Below, one piece after another: positions 7,009 through 13,129 of a stretch of DNA of 14,078 nt (within the stretch, counting starts at the first letter, position 1; every line of letters begins with the position of its first letter). Below the pieces are notes generated by a model, which did no database searches, was not told where the DNA came from, and saw only the letters and a list, made by a program, of their open reading frames with translations. The DNA comes from an uncultured Nitrospina sp. (GTDB taxonomy: Bacteria > Nitrospinota > Nitrospinia > Nitrospinales > VA-1), in NCBI GenBank assembly GCA_950072225.1, contig CATMOP010000012.1, forward strand, positions 1 to 14,078. Direction: 5' to 3'. The position numbers were made by a program, and so were the translations under genes.

Positions 7009-8169
7009 ATGAACCCAGGTAATTATTTATTCACTTCAGAATCTGTTTCGGAAGGACACCCCGACAAAATAGCGGACCAGATTTCAGATTCTATTTTGGA
7101 CGCAATACTAGAACAGGATCCCAGGGCAAGAGTTGCTTGTGAAACAATGATCACTACCGGTTTCGCTGTGATTGCCGGAGAAATTTCCACTAAATGTTAT
7201 ATTGAAATTCCTAAAATTGTCAGAAAAACCATAAGAAGTATCGGGTTCTCCCACTCCGATATGGGTTTTGATTTTGAAACCTGCGGCGTAATGGTCGCCT
7301 TGGATGAACAATCGGGAGATATCGCCAAGGGAGTTAACGATGACAAACACGAGCAAGGCGCCGGTGACCAGGGAATGATGTTCGGTTATGCCAGCGATGA
7401 AACCTCGGAACTGATGCCCGCACCTATAATGTATGCACATAAACTGGTGCGCAAACTCGCTGAAGTAAGGAAAAAAGGAACTCTCCCCTATTTGAGACCT
7501 GACAGCAAATCACAGGTTTCAATCAGGTATGAAAATAACAAACCTGTCTGCGTTGAAACGGTCGTCATTTCGACTCAGCATGCTCCCAACGTCTCCACAA
7601 AGCAAATCAGGGCCGATATCACCGAACTTGTTATCCAAAAAGTTATCCCGAAAAAACTGCAACATAAAAAGATGAAAATCCATATCAACCCTACAGGACG
7701 TTTTGTAATTGGCGGCCCACATGGCGACTGCGGCTTAACAGGGAGAAAAATTATTGTCGATACCTACGGTGGGTTCTCGCGACATGGTGGAGGAGCATTT
7801 TCAGGAAAAGACCCATCCAAGGTCGATCGCTCTGCCGCTTATATGGCTCGATATATAGCCAAAAACCTGGTCGCAGCTAAAGTGGCCCATCGATGCGAAG
7901 TTCAGCTCGCCTACGCCATTGGAGTGGCCGACCCCGTTTCAATTTGTGTCGAAACTTTCGGAACCCATAACGTTAATCCTGATATCCTCGAAGATTTGGT
8001 CCGTTCCCATTTCAACCTCAAACCCGCAGGCATTGTTAAAACGCTGAATCTTTTAAAACCCCGTTACCTGGCAACTGCTGCTTATGGACATTTTGGTCGA
8101 AAGGAAAGTTCCTTTACATGGGAAAAAACAGATAAAGCCAAAGCTATCAGAAAGGATGCGGGATTATAA
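7009..8169 (+). CDS. metK: S-adenosylmethionine synthase
   Basis: MetK makes S-adenosylmethionine from methionine and ATP in the cytoplasm. The 386-residue product has the full three-repeat family sequence: FTSESVSEGHPDKIADQISD with H17 and K20, ATP-binding GAGDQG (117-122), the P-loop-like GGGAFSGKD (260-268) and the following KVDRSAAYMARYIAKN. The start is supported by AAAAGGGA ending eight bases before the ATG and by MNPGNYLFTSESVSEGHPDK fitting the family. It sits 71 bases after ptsI, which has an unrelated function, so it may have its own promoter, though none stands out. No SAM riboswitch fold is apparent in the short leader. The SAM-dependent methyltransferase at 9837-10577 is a potential consumer of its product but is not in the same operon. 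Confidence 0.98.
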   Translation: MNPGNYLFTSESVSEGHPDKIADQISDSILDAILEQDPRARVACETMITTGFAVIAGEISTKCYIEIPKIVRKTIRSIGFSHSDMGFDFETCGVMVALDEQSGDIAKGVNDDKHEQGAGDQGMMFGYASDETSELMPAPIMYAHKLVRKLAEVRKKGTLPYLRPDSKSQVSIRYENNKPVCVETVVISTQHAPNVSTKQIRADITELVIQKVIPKKLQHKKMKIHINPTGRFVIGGPHGDCGLTGRKIIVDTYGGFSRHGGGAFSGKDPSKVDRSAAYMARYIAKNLVAAKVAHRCEVQLAYAIGVADPVSICVETFGTHNVNPDILEDLVRSHFNLKPAGIVKTLNLLKPRYLATAAYGHFGRKESSFTWEKTDKAKAIRKDAGL

Positions 8170-8206
8170 AAAGAAAAAGGAAGGCATGGGACTGAAAGAT
8201 TTTATC

Positions 8207-8240
8207 GGGGTGTTGGTGGCTTGTTTCAAGCCACCTCCCC
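8207..8240. terminator. Hairpin between convergent metK and receiver gene, possible bidirectional terminator
   Basis: GGTGGCTTG (8215-8223) and CAAGCCACC (8227-8235) form a perfect nine-base-pair stem with a three-base loop. GGGG at 8207-8210 and CCCC at 8237-8240 can extend it after an internal mismatch. It sits where metK (plus) and the receiver gene (minus) converge and covers the stop codon of the latter. Neither strand has a strong T-tract after the stem, so a classic intrinsic terminator is not proven; an mRNA 3'-end stabiliser is an alternative. Confidence 0.5.
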
Positions 8241-8603
8241 AAAAACCACTTCTTTAATTTTATTGCTTAAATTTTCCGGCTTAACAGGTTTTACAAGGTA
8301 TTCTTTAATACCGGCCTCAATGCCCTTGTCGCGTTCTTTTTCTGCAGTAATCAATAAAAAGGGGATTTCACTCCATTTTCGGTTTTTACTCAGTGCTTTA
8401 TATAAGTCCAAGCCATCCATATTGAGCATATGCCAGTCAGAAATAATAAGATCAAAAGACTTTAGCTTAAGTTCTTTTAACGCGATCTCTCCATCTCCGC
8501 TCAAGACCACATTCGTATAACCCAGTTTTTTCAGTGTTCGACGGAGAAACAACCGGGTTGTTAAAAGGTCTTCGACAATTAAAATATTAATGTCATAATT
8601 CAT
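8226..8603 (-). CDS. Single-domain CheY-like response regulator
   Basis: The 125-residue product is a lone phosphoacceptor receiver domain with no output domain, so it would act by protein-protein contact, as in chemotaxis or phosphorelay signalling. Expected residues are all present: acidic pair E11-D12, phosphorylated D56 in LIISDWHM, switch threonine T86 in LLITAE, and K105 in YLVKP. The text around D56 (SDWHMLNMDGL) is close to CheY (DWNMPNMDGL) except that the usual proline after methionine is leucine. The minus-strand ATG at 8601-8603 gives a normal-length domain. There is no adjacent histidine kinase or chemotaxis gene, so the partner is unknown. It is divergent from the oxidoreductase pseudogene across 145 AT-rich bases and convergent with metK. 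Confidence 0.92.
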   Translation of the reverse strand: MNYDINILIVEDLLTTRLFLRRTLKKLGYTNVVLSGDGEIALKELKLKSFDLIISDWHMLNMDGLDLYKALSKNRKWSEIPFLLITAEKERDKGIEAGIKEYLVKPVKPENLSNKIKEVVFGEVA

Positions 8604-8735
8604 TTTCAGCTCACAAAATTCTATGGCGAAACAAAAGCTATCGTACTAATAATAATCAGAGCCGTTTTAACACAATCCTAAAAACTAGGCAAACCATTGT
8701 TTTTAAGTAATTATATTAAACAAATATCAATTATT

Positions 8736-8739
8736 AGGA
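8736..8739 (+). promoter_or_regulatory. Ribosome-binding site of the oxidoreductase gene
   Basis: AGGA lies nine bases before the TTG at 8749 and supports this unusual start codon. The encoded sequence from that TTG begins at the usual place for the family, just before the IRIGIIGAG dinucleotide-binding motif. Confidence 0.5.
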
Positions 8740-8748
8740 ACCGGTTTA

Positions 8749-9369
8749 TTGAAAAATAAAAAAATTCGTATTGGAATTATTGGTGCAGGACAAAATACCC
8801 GAAAAATTCACCTTCCTAAATTTCTGGCCCTGCCTGATGTGGAAGTCCGAGAAGTCGCCAACCGAACCATCCAGTCGGCGAAAAATTCTGCCGAGGAGTT
8901 TCACATACCAACCATCCGGGAATCATGGGAGGAAGTGGCCACTTCTCCTGACCTGGATGCTATCGTCATCGGAACCTGGCCCTATCTTCATTGTCCCGCC
9001 ACTTGCCTGGCCCTTGAATCAGGAAAACATGTTTTATGCGAAGCGCGTATGGCCATGAACCAGTCCGAAGCCAGGAGAATGCTGGACATCTCCCGGAAAC
9101 ACCCTAATCTCGTCGCACAACTGGTTCCTGCTCCCTTTTCCTTGCATGCGGATCATCTGATGGCCGAAATGATTCGCCGTGGAGATTTGGGGAAAATTTT
9201 ATTTTTTCATGTGGATTATCAATCCGCGCCTCTTACTGTTCCGCAAAAAGTCTTGCATTGGCGAAGAAATAAAATTTTTAGCGGTATGAACATCATGACC
9301 CTGGGGATCATATATGAATCCCTGCTCCGCTGGTTGCCCCCTGCCCAATGGGTCAAGGCAGAAGCCTAA
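8749..9369 (+). CDS. N-terminal fragment of the interrupted oxidoreductase
   Basis: This is the part that would still be translated: 206 residues holding the whole NAD(P)-binding Rossmann domain and the first part of the catalytic beta-sheet domain, ending at QWVKAEA. It has a usable Shine-Dalgarno and start. Without the remaining substrate-domain strands it is unlikely to be an active dehydrogenase. Confidence 0.5.
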   Translation: MKNKKIRIGIIGAGQNTRKIHLPKFLALPDVEVREVANRTIQSAKNSAEEFHIPTIRESWEEVATSPDLDAIVIGTWPYLHCPATCLALESGKHVLCEARMAMNQSEARRMLDISRKHPNLVAQLVPAPFSLHADHLMAEMIRRGDLGKILFFHVDYQSAPLTVPQKVLHWRRNKIFSGMNIMTLGIIYESLLRWLPPAQWVKAEA

Positions 9370-9447
9370 ATTTTTAATGATACGGCCATTGCTCCCGAAA
9401 CCGGAGAAACCGTGAAAATAGAAATCCCCGATTACCTCTCGGTTTAA

Positions 9448-9810
9448 ATGAGTTTGCAGGAGGGGATTTCCGGGACTTTTTTAATCAGCGAAACTGGCTC
9501 TCATGCGGGCAAACCCAAAGTCAAGATCTTCGGGGAAAAGGGAACACTGGTTCTGGAGTTTGTCCCGGAAGGGAAGTTATATTTCGGCCGCCGGGACCAA
9601 GCTCAATTGGAGGAGGTCCCTATTCCCCAAAGCCTGCGCGGAATCTGGAAAGTGGAAGAAGAGTTTATCGGCGCAATCAGGAATAAAACACCATTTAGCC
9701 ATACATCGTTTTCCACAGGAGTACAATACATGCGCTTTACCGAAGCCGTCTATCGCAGTTACCGCAACAATGGTACCCGAGTACCTCTAGCCAAACATGA
9801 AAATATGTAG
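9448..9810 (+). CDS. C-terminal fragment of the interrupted oxidoreductase
   Basis: These 120 codons start with an ATG directly after the second TAA and encode the end of the Gfo/Idh/MocA substrate domain (GTFLISETGSHAG, GEKGTLVLEF, the final helix YMRFTEAVYRSYRNNGTRV). Separate translation is doubtful: the nearest purine-rich sequence upstream lies within the interrupted frame and the fragment has no fold-forming N-terminus. It ends 26 bases before the convergent methyltransferase stop. Confidence 0.4.
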   Translation: MSLQEGISGTFLISETGSHAGKPKVKIFGEKGTLVLEFVPEGKLYFGRRDQAQLEEVPIPQSLRGIWKVEEEFIGAIRNKTPFSHTSFSTGVQYMRFTEAVYRSYRNNGTRVPLAKHENM

Positions 9811-9836
9811 TCGGCATTGCTGGATGGTTACCCGGT

Positions 9837-10577
9837 TTAGGCCAATCTTCCAATCCCTATAAATGCGCTCCCGGCATAAACCTCCTCAATGTGTTGAACC
9901 GCGAAACCCGCCCTTTCCATTTCCTGAGAGAACTCCTCGCGCGTATAAGCCTGCCATTTTCCCGAGCTGAGTTGCTTTTGTATAAACCGAAGCCCGATAG
10001 CCTTGGTGAAAGGATAAACCAGGTATTGTTTAATAAGACTCGCTAAAATTCCATGGCGCTCCCTGACCAATCGAACGCTTTGCTCAATAATAGAATCCGC
10101 GTCATAATCCACGGAAGGGTTGGTAAGAATAAGAACACCTTCCATTTTCATGAAAGCTTTTAAATTTTTCAAAGCCAATAGCCTTAATTCATTGGACGCA
10201 AGGGTGTAAAGGGAGAAATGCCCTACGACCACATCAAACTTTTGTCCATCCCCAGGATAGGGAGAAGTTAAATTGGACTGGAAACAGGAAACCCGGTCGG
10301 CAATCCCCAGTTCTTGAGCGCGTAGCAACGCCTGGCCCACTCCTGATTTCAGGAGATCGGTTCCAGTATAAACCAACCCCTCCCTGATACGTGCTTCAAG
10401 AAACCGCAGGAGAAGTCCGGAACCGCAACCTGCATCCAGCAGGGTTAAGGATTTTCCTTCCGGCAAAAAAGCAACCACGCGCCGCATGGATTCAAGATAG
10501 GACTCCGGAGACAACCGATCATACAATCGGGACTGAAACCCTACCGACCAATAATTTTTACTGTAAAATTTTCCCAT
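9837..10577 (-). CDS. Class I SAM-dependent methyltransferase, substrate unknown
   Basis: The 246-residue product has a class I Rossmann-fold methyltransferase core. Motif I is LLDAGCGSG (46-54), and the acidic residue D74 in YTGTDL would bind the adenosyl ribose. FDVVVGHFSLYTL (motif IV position) and the later GVLILTNPS strand complete the core. Before the core is an aromatic-rich segment (FYSKNYWSVGFQSRLYDRL) that could cap the active site. After it, residues around 155-210 form an added helical region, probably the substrate-recognition part, before the closing strand SAFIGIGRLA. The substrate cannot be told from the sequence; small molecules, quinones or lipids are all possible. The gene faces the oxidoreductase pseudogene and is divergent from the unknown 145-residue gene. 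Confidence 0.85.
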   Translation of the reverse strand: MGKFYSKNYWSVGFQSRLYDRLSPESYLESMRRVVAFLPEGKSLTLLDAGCGSGLLLRFLEARIREGLVYTGTDLLKSGVGQALLRAQELGIADRVSCFQSNLTSPYPGDGQKFDVVVGHFSLYTLASNELRLLALKNLKAFMKMEGVLILTNPSVDYDADSIIEQSVRLVRERHGILASLIKQYLVYPFTKAIGLRFIQKQLSSGKWQAYTREEFSQEMERAGFAVQHIEEVYAGSAFIGIGRLA

Positions 10578-10607
10578 ACATTGCCTGCTACTTAAAAATT
10601 CAAACGC

Positions 10608-10636
10608 TTGTCAGCCGCCGGGCAAAGGAATATAAT
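10608..10636 (+). promoter_or_regulatory. Strong near-consensus sigma-70 promoter of the 145-residue gene
   Basis: TTGTCA (10608-10613) is followed after exactly 17 bases by a perfect TATAAT (10631-10636). Transcription would start near 10643, giving a leader of about 22 bases with GGAG at 10654-10657 and the ATG at 10665. It is the best promoter in the window. It also shows that the TTG at 10608 is not a start codon. Confidence 0.8.
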
Positions 10637-10664
10637 TATTGTTGTAACCCTATGGAGTAACTCG

Positions 10665-11102
10665 ATGGCCAAAAAACCTTTTATCAATAAACATGGGTTT
10701 GTGGAATACCCATTTTTGCATGACAAACGCAAAGAAAAGAACTGGTGGTTATATAACCTCATGGAAGACTACCTCAAACGCCGTGCAAAGCATAAGGTAG
10801 GCCCCACATATACCCGAGACGATTGCGAAGAGGATTTTAAAAAAATCCTCGGCGAAACCAACCTGAAATTTTATGTCATGCTCGCGTTAGGGATGGGAAT
10901 GGAATTCAAGCTGATTGGAAAATATAAAACCCCCGAACTCACCCATATCGAAGATCCGGTTCCTTACATTACCGAAAAATATGGCGGCGGAAAATACAAG
11001 GTCAATATCTATCATGACGGGACCTTTTGTGGAACAGAAAATTATAAAGCTCACGGCGATCCCAAGTGGGTTGAAATAAAAGAGGACAATCCAACTGGCT
11101 AA
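10665..11102 (+). CDS. Hypothetical protein, 145 residues, strongly promoted
   Basis: I do not recognise this protein. The ATG at 10665 is fixed by GGAG seven bases upstream and by the promoter before it. The product is soluble-looking, with no signal peptide or membrane segment, and is rich in lysine and aromatics. The N-terminal half contains NWWLYNLMEDYLKRRAKHK (residues 26-44), likely an amphipathic helix, and a second helical part around TRDDCEEDFKKIL. The C-terminal half (about 95-140) reads as beta-strands: YGGGKYKVNIYHDGTF followed by HGDPKWVEI. A three-glycine turn before an aromatic-hydrophobic strand, ending in a GDP-type tripeptide, is a pattern I associate with small beta domains in uncharacterised bacterial and phage proteins, a weak hint only. 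It has two cysteines (54 and 122). It stands alone between a divergent methyltransferase and a convergent Rieske gene. Confidence 0.85.
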   Translation: MAKKPFINKHGFVEYPFLHDKRKEKNWWLYNLMEDYLKRRAKHKVGPTYTRDDCEEDFKKILGETNLKFYVMLALGMGMEFKLIGKYKTPELTHIEDPVPYITEKYGGGKYKVNIYHDGTFCGTENYKAHGDPKWVEIKEDNPTG

Positions 11103-11162
11103 AAAATTCTCCCGCTTTTAAAAATTATGTAGTATTCCTTTGGGTGCAACTGATAATAAAAA

Positions 11163-11579
11163 TCAATCCAGTTCTTCTTCCGGATTGCGCGGCTTTTGAA
11201 TGGTGGGAACACTGAACTTGAGGCTCGACGGCAAAGTGGAAGCTATTTTTCCGTAGGCAATATTCCCGCTTTCCCCCTCCAGTCCGATGTAAATATTTTC
11301 GTTTTTGGTCTTTACCGGGTAGGTTGGGATAAACAGCTCGGGATTCTGCATATTTGCTCCACTTTCCAATTTAAAACGCCATTCATGGCCCGGACAAATT
11401 ACAATGCCTTCTTCAATACGTCCTTCTCCCAAAGGCGAACCTCTATGCGGGCACTTGTTGGCAATGGCATAATATTTTCCCTTATAGTTAAAAAGAGCGA
11501 TCTCAGCCTCGCCGGCTGATATGATGGCGGACTTGCCAATAGGGAGATCCTCCACTGGCATGATTTTTACGTATTTCAT
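11163..11579 (-). CDS. Rieske [2Fe-2S] domain protein
   Basis: The 138-residue product is a small soluble Rieske protein of the ferredoxin/NirD-like type, expected to shuttle electrons or be the electron-transfer subunit of a redox enzyme. The cluster ligands are complete: C43 and H45 in CPHRGSPLG, and C62 and H65 in CPGHEWRF. The N-terminal part (VKIMPVEDLPIGKSAII, GKYYAIANKCPH) is standard. The core ends near residue 100; about 38 further residues form a proline-, serine- and acid-rich tail not usual in the family. No membrane or signal segment is present. It starts six bases after the tig stop, so it is co-transcribed with trigger factor. No oxygenase, nitrite reductase or reductase partner lies in the window, so its redox partner is unknown. 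Confidence 0.92.
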   Translation of the reverse strand: MKYVKIMPVEDLPIGKSAIISAGEAEIALFNYKGKYYAIANKCPHRGSPLGEGRIEEGIVICPGHEWRFKLESGANMQNPELFIPTYPVKTKNENIYIGLEGESGNIAYGKIASTLPSSLKFSVPTIQKPRNPEEELD

Positions 11580-11585
11580 AAAATT

Positions 11586-12962
11586 TCAGCTTTCTTGTTT
11601 GGCCTCTTTCTCAGGCTCCTCGCCTTCTTTATAAAACTTAAACTCGCAGTTGGAGTAGATAAAGTTCATCGCTTTTTGTCCCAATATCTTTGTCGTGGTT
11701 TGGTTCAACGAGTCCGGATTGGACATGAGCCGTTTCTGGATATCTTCCACCTTCTGTTTCGTCTGCTTGGCAAGCAGTTCATATTCGGCCTCCATATCTT
11801 GCTGGGTCACATGGATATTCTCGGCCGCTGCAACAGATTCTAACATCATATAGCCAGTGGTATTAAAAATCGCTTTTTCTCTCCATTCTTTCATCGCTTT
11901 ATCAGGTTCAAACCCGGAGTCCTCCAGTTTCATTCCTGACTGGGCAATTTGATATTTCATGCCTTCAATCATAAATTTCAATTCTCTATCTATCAACGAA
12001 TCCGGCGGAGGCGTCTCGGCATCTTTGACCAAGATATTAAAAATATCTTCTTTAATCCTCAACTCCTCCTCCTGGTCTTTATGATTTTGCAGGTCGATCT
12101 TAATGCCTCGGCGAAGTTCCACAACGGTATCAAATCCTTCCCGCTGGGCAATTTCATCGGTCAATTCAGGAAGATGGAGTTTTCTGATTTTTTTTATTTT
12201 GACTTTAAAGGTAGCCCGATCGTCTTCCTGCTTCTCTTCAGGAGCTCCCGGAACGGGAAAACTGACCCGGCGCATTTTCTGGTTCCAGTTGGAAGGAAGG
12301 ACAACTTTAATCTCAAAATCCTCCTCCTGGGTATGCCCAATTAATTGATCCTCAAATCCAGGAAGCATTTTCTTTTCACCCACTCGCAGTTCAAAATCCT
12401 TTGCGCTTCCATTTTCCAGTTCCTCGCCATTCATAGTGCCATCAAAATCCAAAGTAAGGATATCCCCATCCTGAACCGCATAATCCGCAGGCATTTCTTC
12501 CAAGGAACCCTGGCGACTGAGAACTTTTACCAGAGTTTCTTCAATTTCCTCATCCTTGACGACAGCTTCCTTCTTTTTGAATTTAAGCCCTTTATAATCC
12601 TTAACTTTTAATTCCGGTTTGACATCGAGAATTACAGCAAATTTCAAAGGCTCATCCCTTTTAACATTCTGCATCCCCGCATGGTCAATCTCCGGCTGGC
12701 CGGTGGGCTTGAGTCCGGATTTATGAAGCGCCTCCTCATAATATTCCTGCATCAACTCCTGGAACATGTCCCCCAAAGACTGCATAGGAACCTGTTTCTC
12801 AAGTACTTTCTGCGGAATCTTTCCTGGCCTGAATCCCGGTATCTTGACTTGGCGATTCAATACTTTATAGGCTTCATTCACCCGCTTGGTCACCACTTCC
12901 TCAGGGATGGTGATATTAATTTTTCGTTTCAACCCTTCAAGTTCTTCAACATCGAATTCCAT
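11586..12962 (-). CDS. tig: Trigger factor, ribosome-associated chaperone and peptidyl-prolyl isomerase
   Basis: Trigger factor binds the ribosomal exit tunnel and receives nascent chains. The 458-residue product carries the ribosome-docking motif GFRPGK at residues 43-48. An FKBP-type isomerase domain follows at about 155-265 (GDILTLDFDGT, FELRVGEKKMLPGFEDQLIGH), then a long helical chaperone domain. The isomerase domain has an extra stretch of roughly a dozen residues (around SFPVPGAPEEKQEDDRA) where most members have a short loop. The ATG at 12960-12962 is chosen because GGAGG (12970-12974) lies seven bases upstream and the N-terminus EFDVEELEGLKRK fits the family; an upstream in-frame TTG at 12998 is in a hairpin. 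Unlike in many bacteria, tig is not followed by clpP-clpX but by a Rieske gene, and ispG lies upstream. Confidence 0.96.
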   Translation of the reverse strand: MEFDVEELEGLKRKINITIPEEVVTKRVNEAYKVLNRQVKIPGFRPGKIPQKVLEKQVPMQSLGDMFQELMQEYYEEALHKSGLKPTGQPEIDHAGMQNVKRDEPLKFAVILDVKPELKVKDYKGLKFKKKEAVVKDEEIEETLVKVLSRQGSLEEMPADYAVQDGDILTLDFDGTMNGEELENGSAKDFELRVGEKKMLPGFEDQLIGHTQEEDFEIKVVLPSNWNQKMRRVSFPVPGAPEEKQEDDRATFKVKIKKIRKLHLPELTDEIAQREGFDTVVELRRGIKIDLQNHKDQEEELRIKEDIFNILVKDAETPPPDSLIDRELKFMIEGMKYQIAQSGMKLEDSGFEPDKAMKEWREKAIFNTTGYMMLESVAAAENIHVTQQDMEAEYELLAKQTKQKVEDIQKRLMSNPDSLNQTTTKILGQKAMNFIYSNCEFKFYKEGEEPEKEAKQES

Positions 12963-12969
12963 CTCAAAA

Positions 12970-12974
12970 CCTCC
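12970..12974 (-). promoter_or_regulatory. Ribosome-binding site of tig, partly in a hairpin
   Basis: Read on the minus strand, GGAGG lies seven bases before the tig ATG, an almost ideal Shine-Dalgarno. Two of its five bases (12973-12974) fall in a short stem formed by CCAC (12982-12985 on the minus strand) and GTGG (12973-12976), which could modulate access. Confidence 0.7.
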
Positions 12975-12986
12975 ACTCGGCGTGGG

Positions 12987-13012
12987 GCCAGCGAGCAATA
13001 GCTTTCGCTGGC
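12987..13012 (-). other. Inverted repeat (stem-loop) in the tig leader
   Basis: In the mRNA sense, GCCAGCG pairs with CGCTGGC (seven GC-rich pairs). After a two-base bulge, AGC pairs with GCT around a TATT loop. It lies 24 bases before the tig start and directly adjoins the small hairpin that touches the ribosome-binding site. There is no T-tract, so it is not an intrinsic terminator; a regulatory or stabilising leader element is more likely. Confidence 0.55.
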
Positions 13013-13087
13013 TAGCAAAGAGTTATCTCGGCTTAATACGCCACTGTTATTTATCTCCCCTGCGTAATATTCTTCATTTGCCTTCAT

Positions 13088-13110
13088 GCCCCGACGGAGT
13101 ACTGAGGGGC
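13088..13110 (-). other. Inverted repeat just after ispG
   Basis: GCCCC (13088-13092) and GGGGC (13106-13110) form a five-pair GC-only stem with a 13-base loop, 19 bases beyond the ispG stop. No T-run follows on the minus strand, so it is a poor terminator candidate and ispG and tig may share a transcript. Confidence 0.3.
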
Positions 13111-13129
13111 TTACTATCTGCTTCCCTCG

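Larger units (their letters stand above)
8749..9810 (+). pseudogene. Gfo/Idh/MocA-family NAD(P)-dependent oxidoreductase interrupted by two in-frame TAA stops
   Basis: Read in one frame, this stretch is a full-length (about 350 codon) Gfo/Idh/MocA oxidoreductase, a family acting on sugars and related polyols. The N-terminal Rossmann domain shows IRIGIIGAGQNTRKIHLPKF and a typical HVLCEARMAMN helix. In place of the EKP catalytic lysine motif of many members it has EAR, so it belongs to an atypical branch. TAA stops occur at 9367-9369 and 9445-9447. The 25 codons between them keep the family pattern (PETGETVKIEIPDYLSV), and the frame then continues through GTFLISETGSHAGKPKVKIF and GEKGTLVLEF to TAG at 9808-9810. 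No frameshift is needed, so two point substitutions or assembly errors explain it best. TAA ends many normal genes here, which argues against recoding. Confidence 0.8.

Noticed and set aside
8221..8520. Plus-strand open frame opposite the receiver gene
   Set aside because: The minus strand encodes all conserved receiver residues; the plus translation is serine- and leucine-rich noise.
8771..9058. Second open frame inside the oxidoreductase region (also 9503-9790)
   Set aside because: Neither translation resembles a protein family, and the overlapping frame carries the clear Gfo/Idh/MocA motifs, so these are chance openings.
9367..9447. Recoded TAA (altered genetic code or stop-codon read-through) in the oxidoreductase
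   Set aside because: TAA is the normal stop of many intact neighbours, and no special read-through signal was recognised. Mutation or assembly error is simpler.
10608..10664. Upstream TTG start adding 19 residues to the 145-residue hypothetical protein
   Set aside because: The TTG is part of the -35 element TTGTCA and lies upstream of the predicted transcription start; the ATG at 10665 has a good GGAG.
12960..12998. TTG at 12998 as the tig start, adding 12 residues
   Set aside because: It lies within the leader hairpin. The internal ATG has an ideal GGAGG at seven bases and gives the family N-terminus with GFRPGK at residues 43-48.
11595..13001. Several plus-strand open frames opposite tig
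   Set aside because: Antisense of a confidently identified gene, phenylalanine- and leucine-rich as expected from the complement, with no family resemblance.
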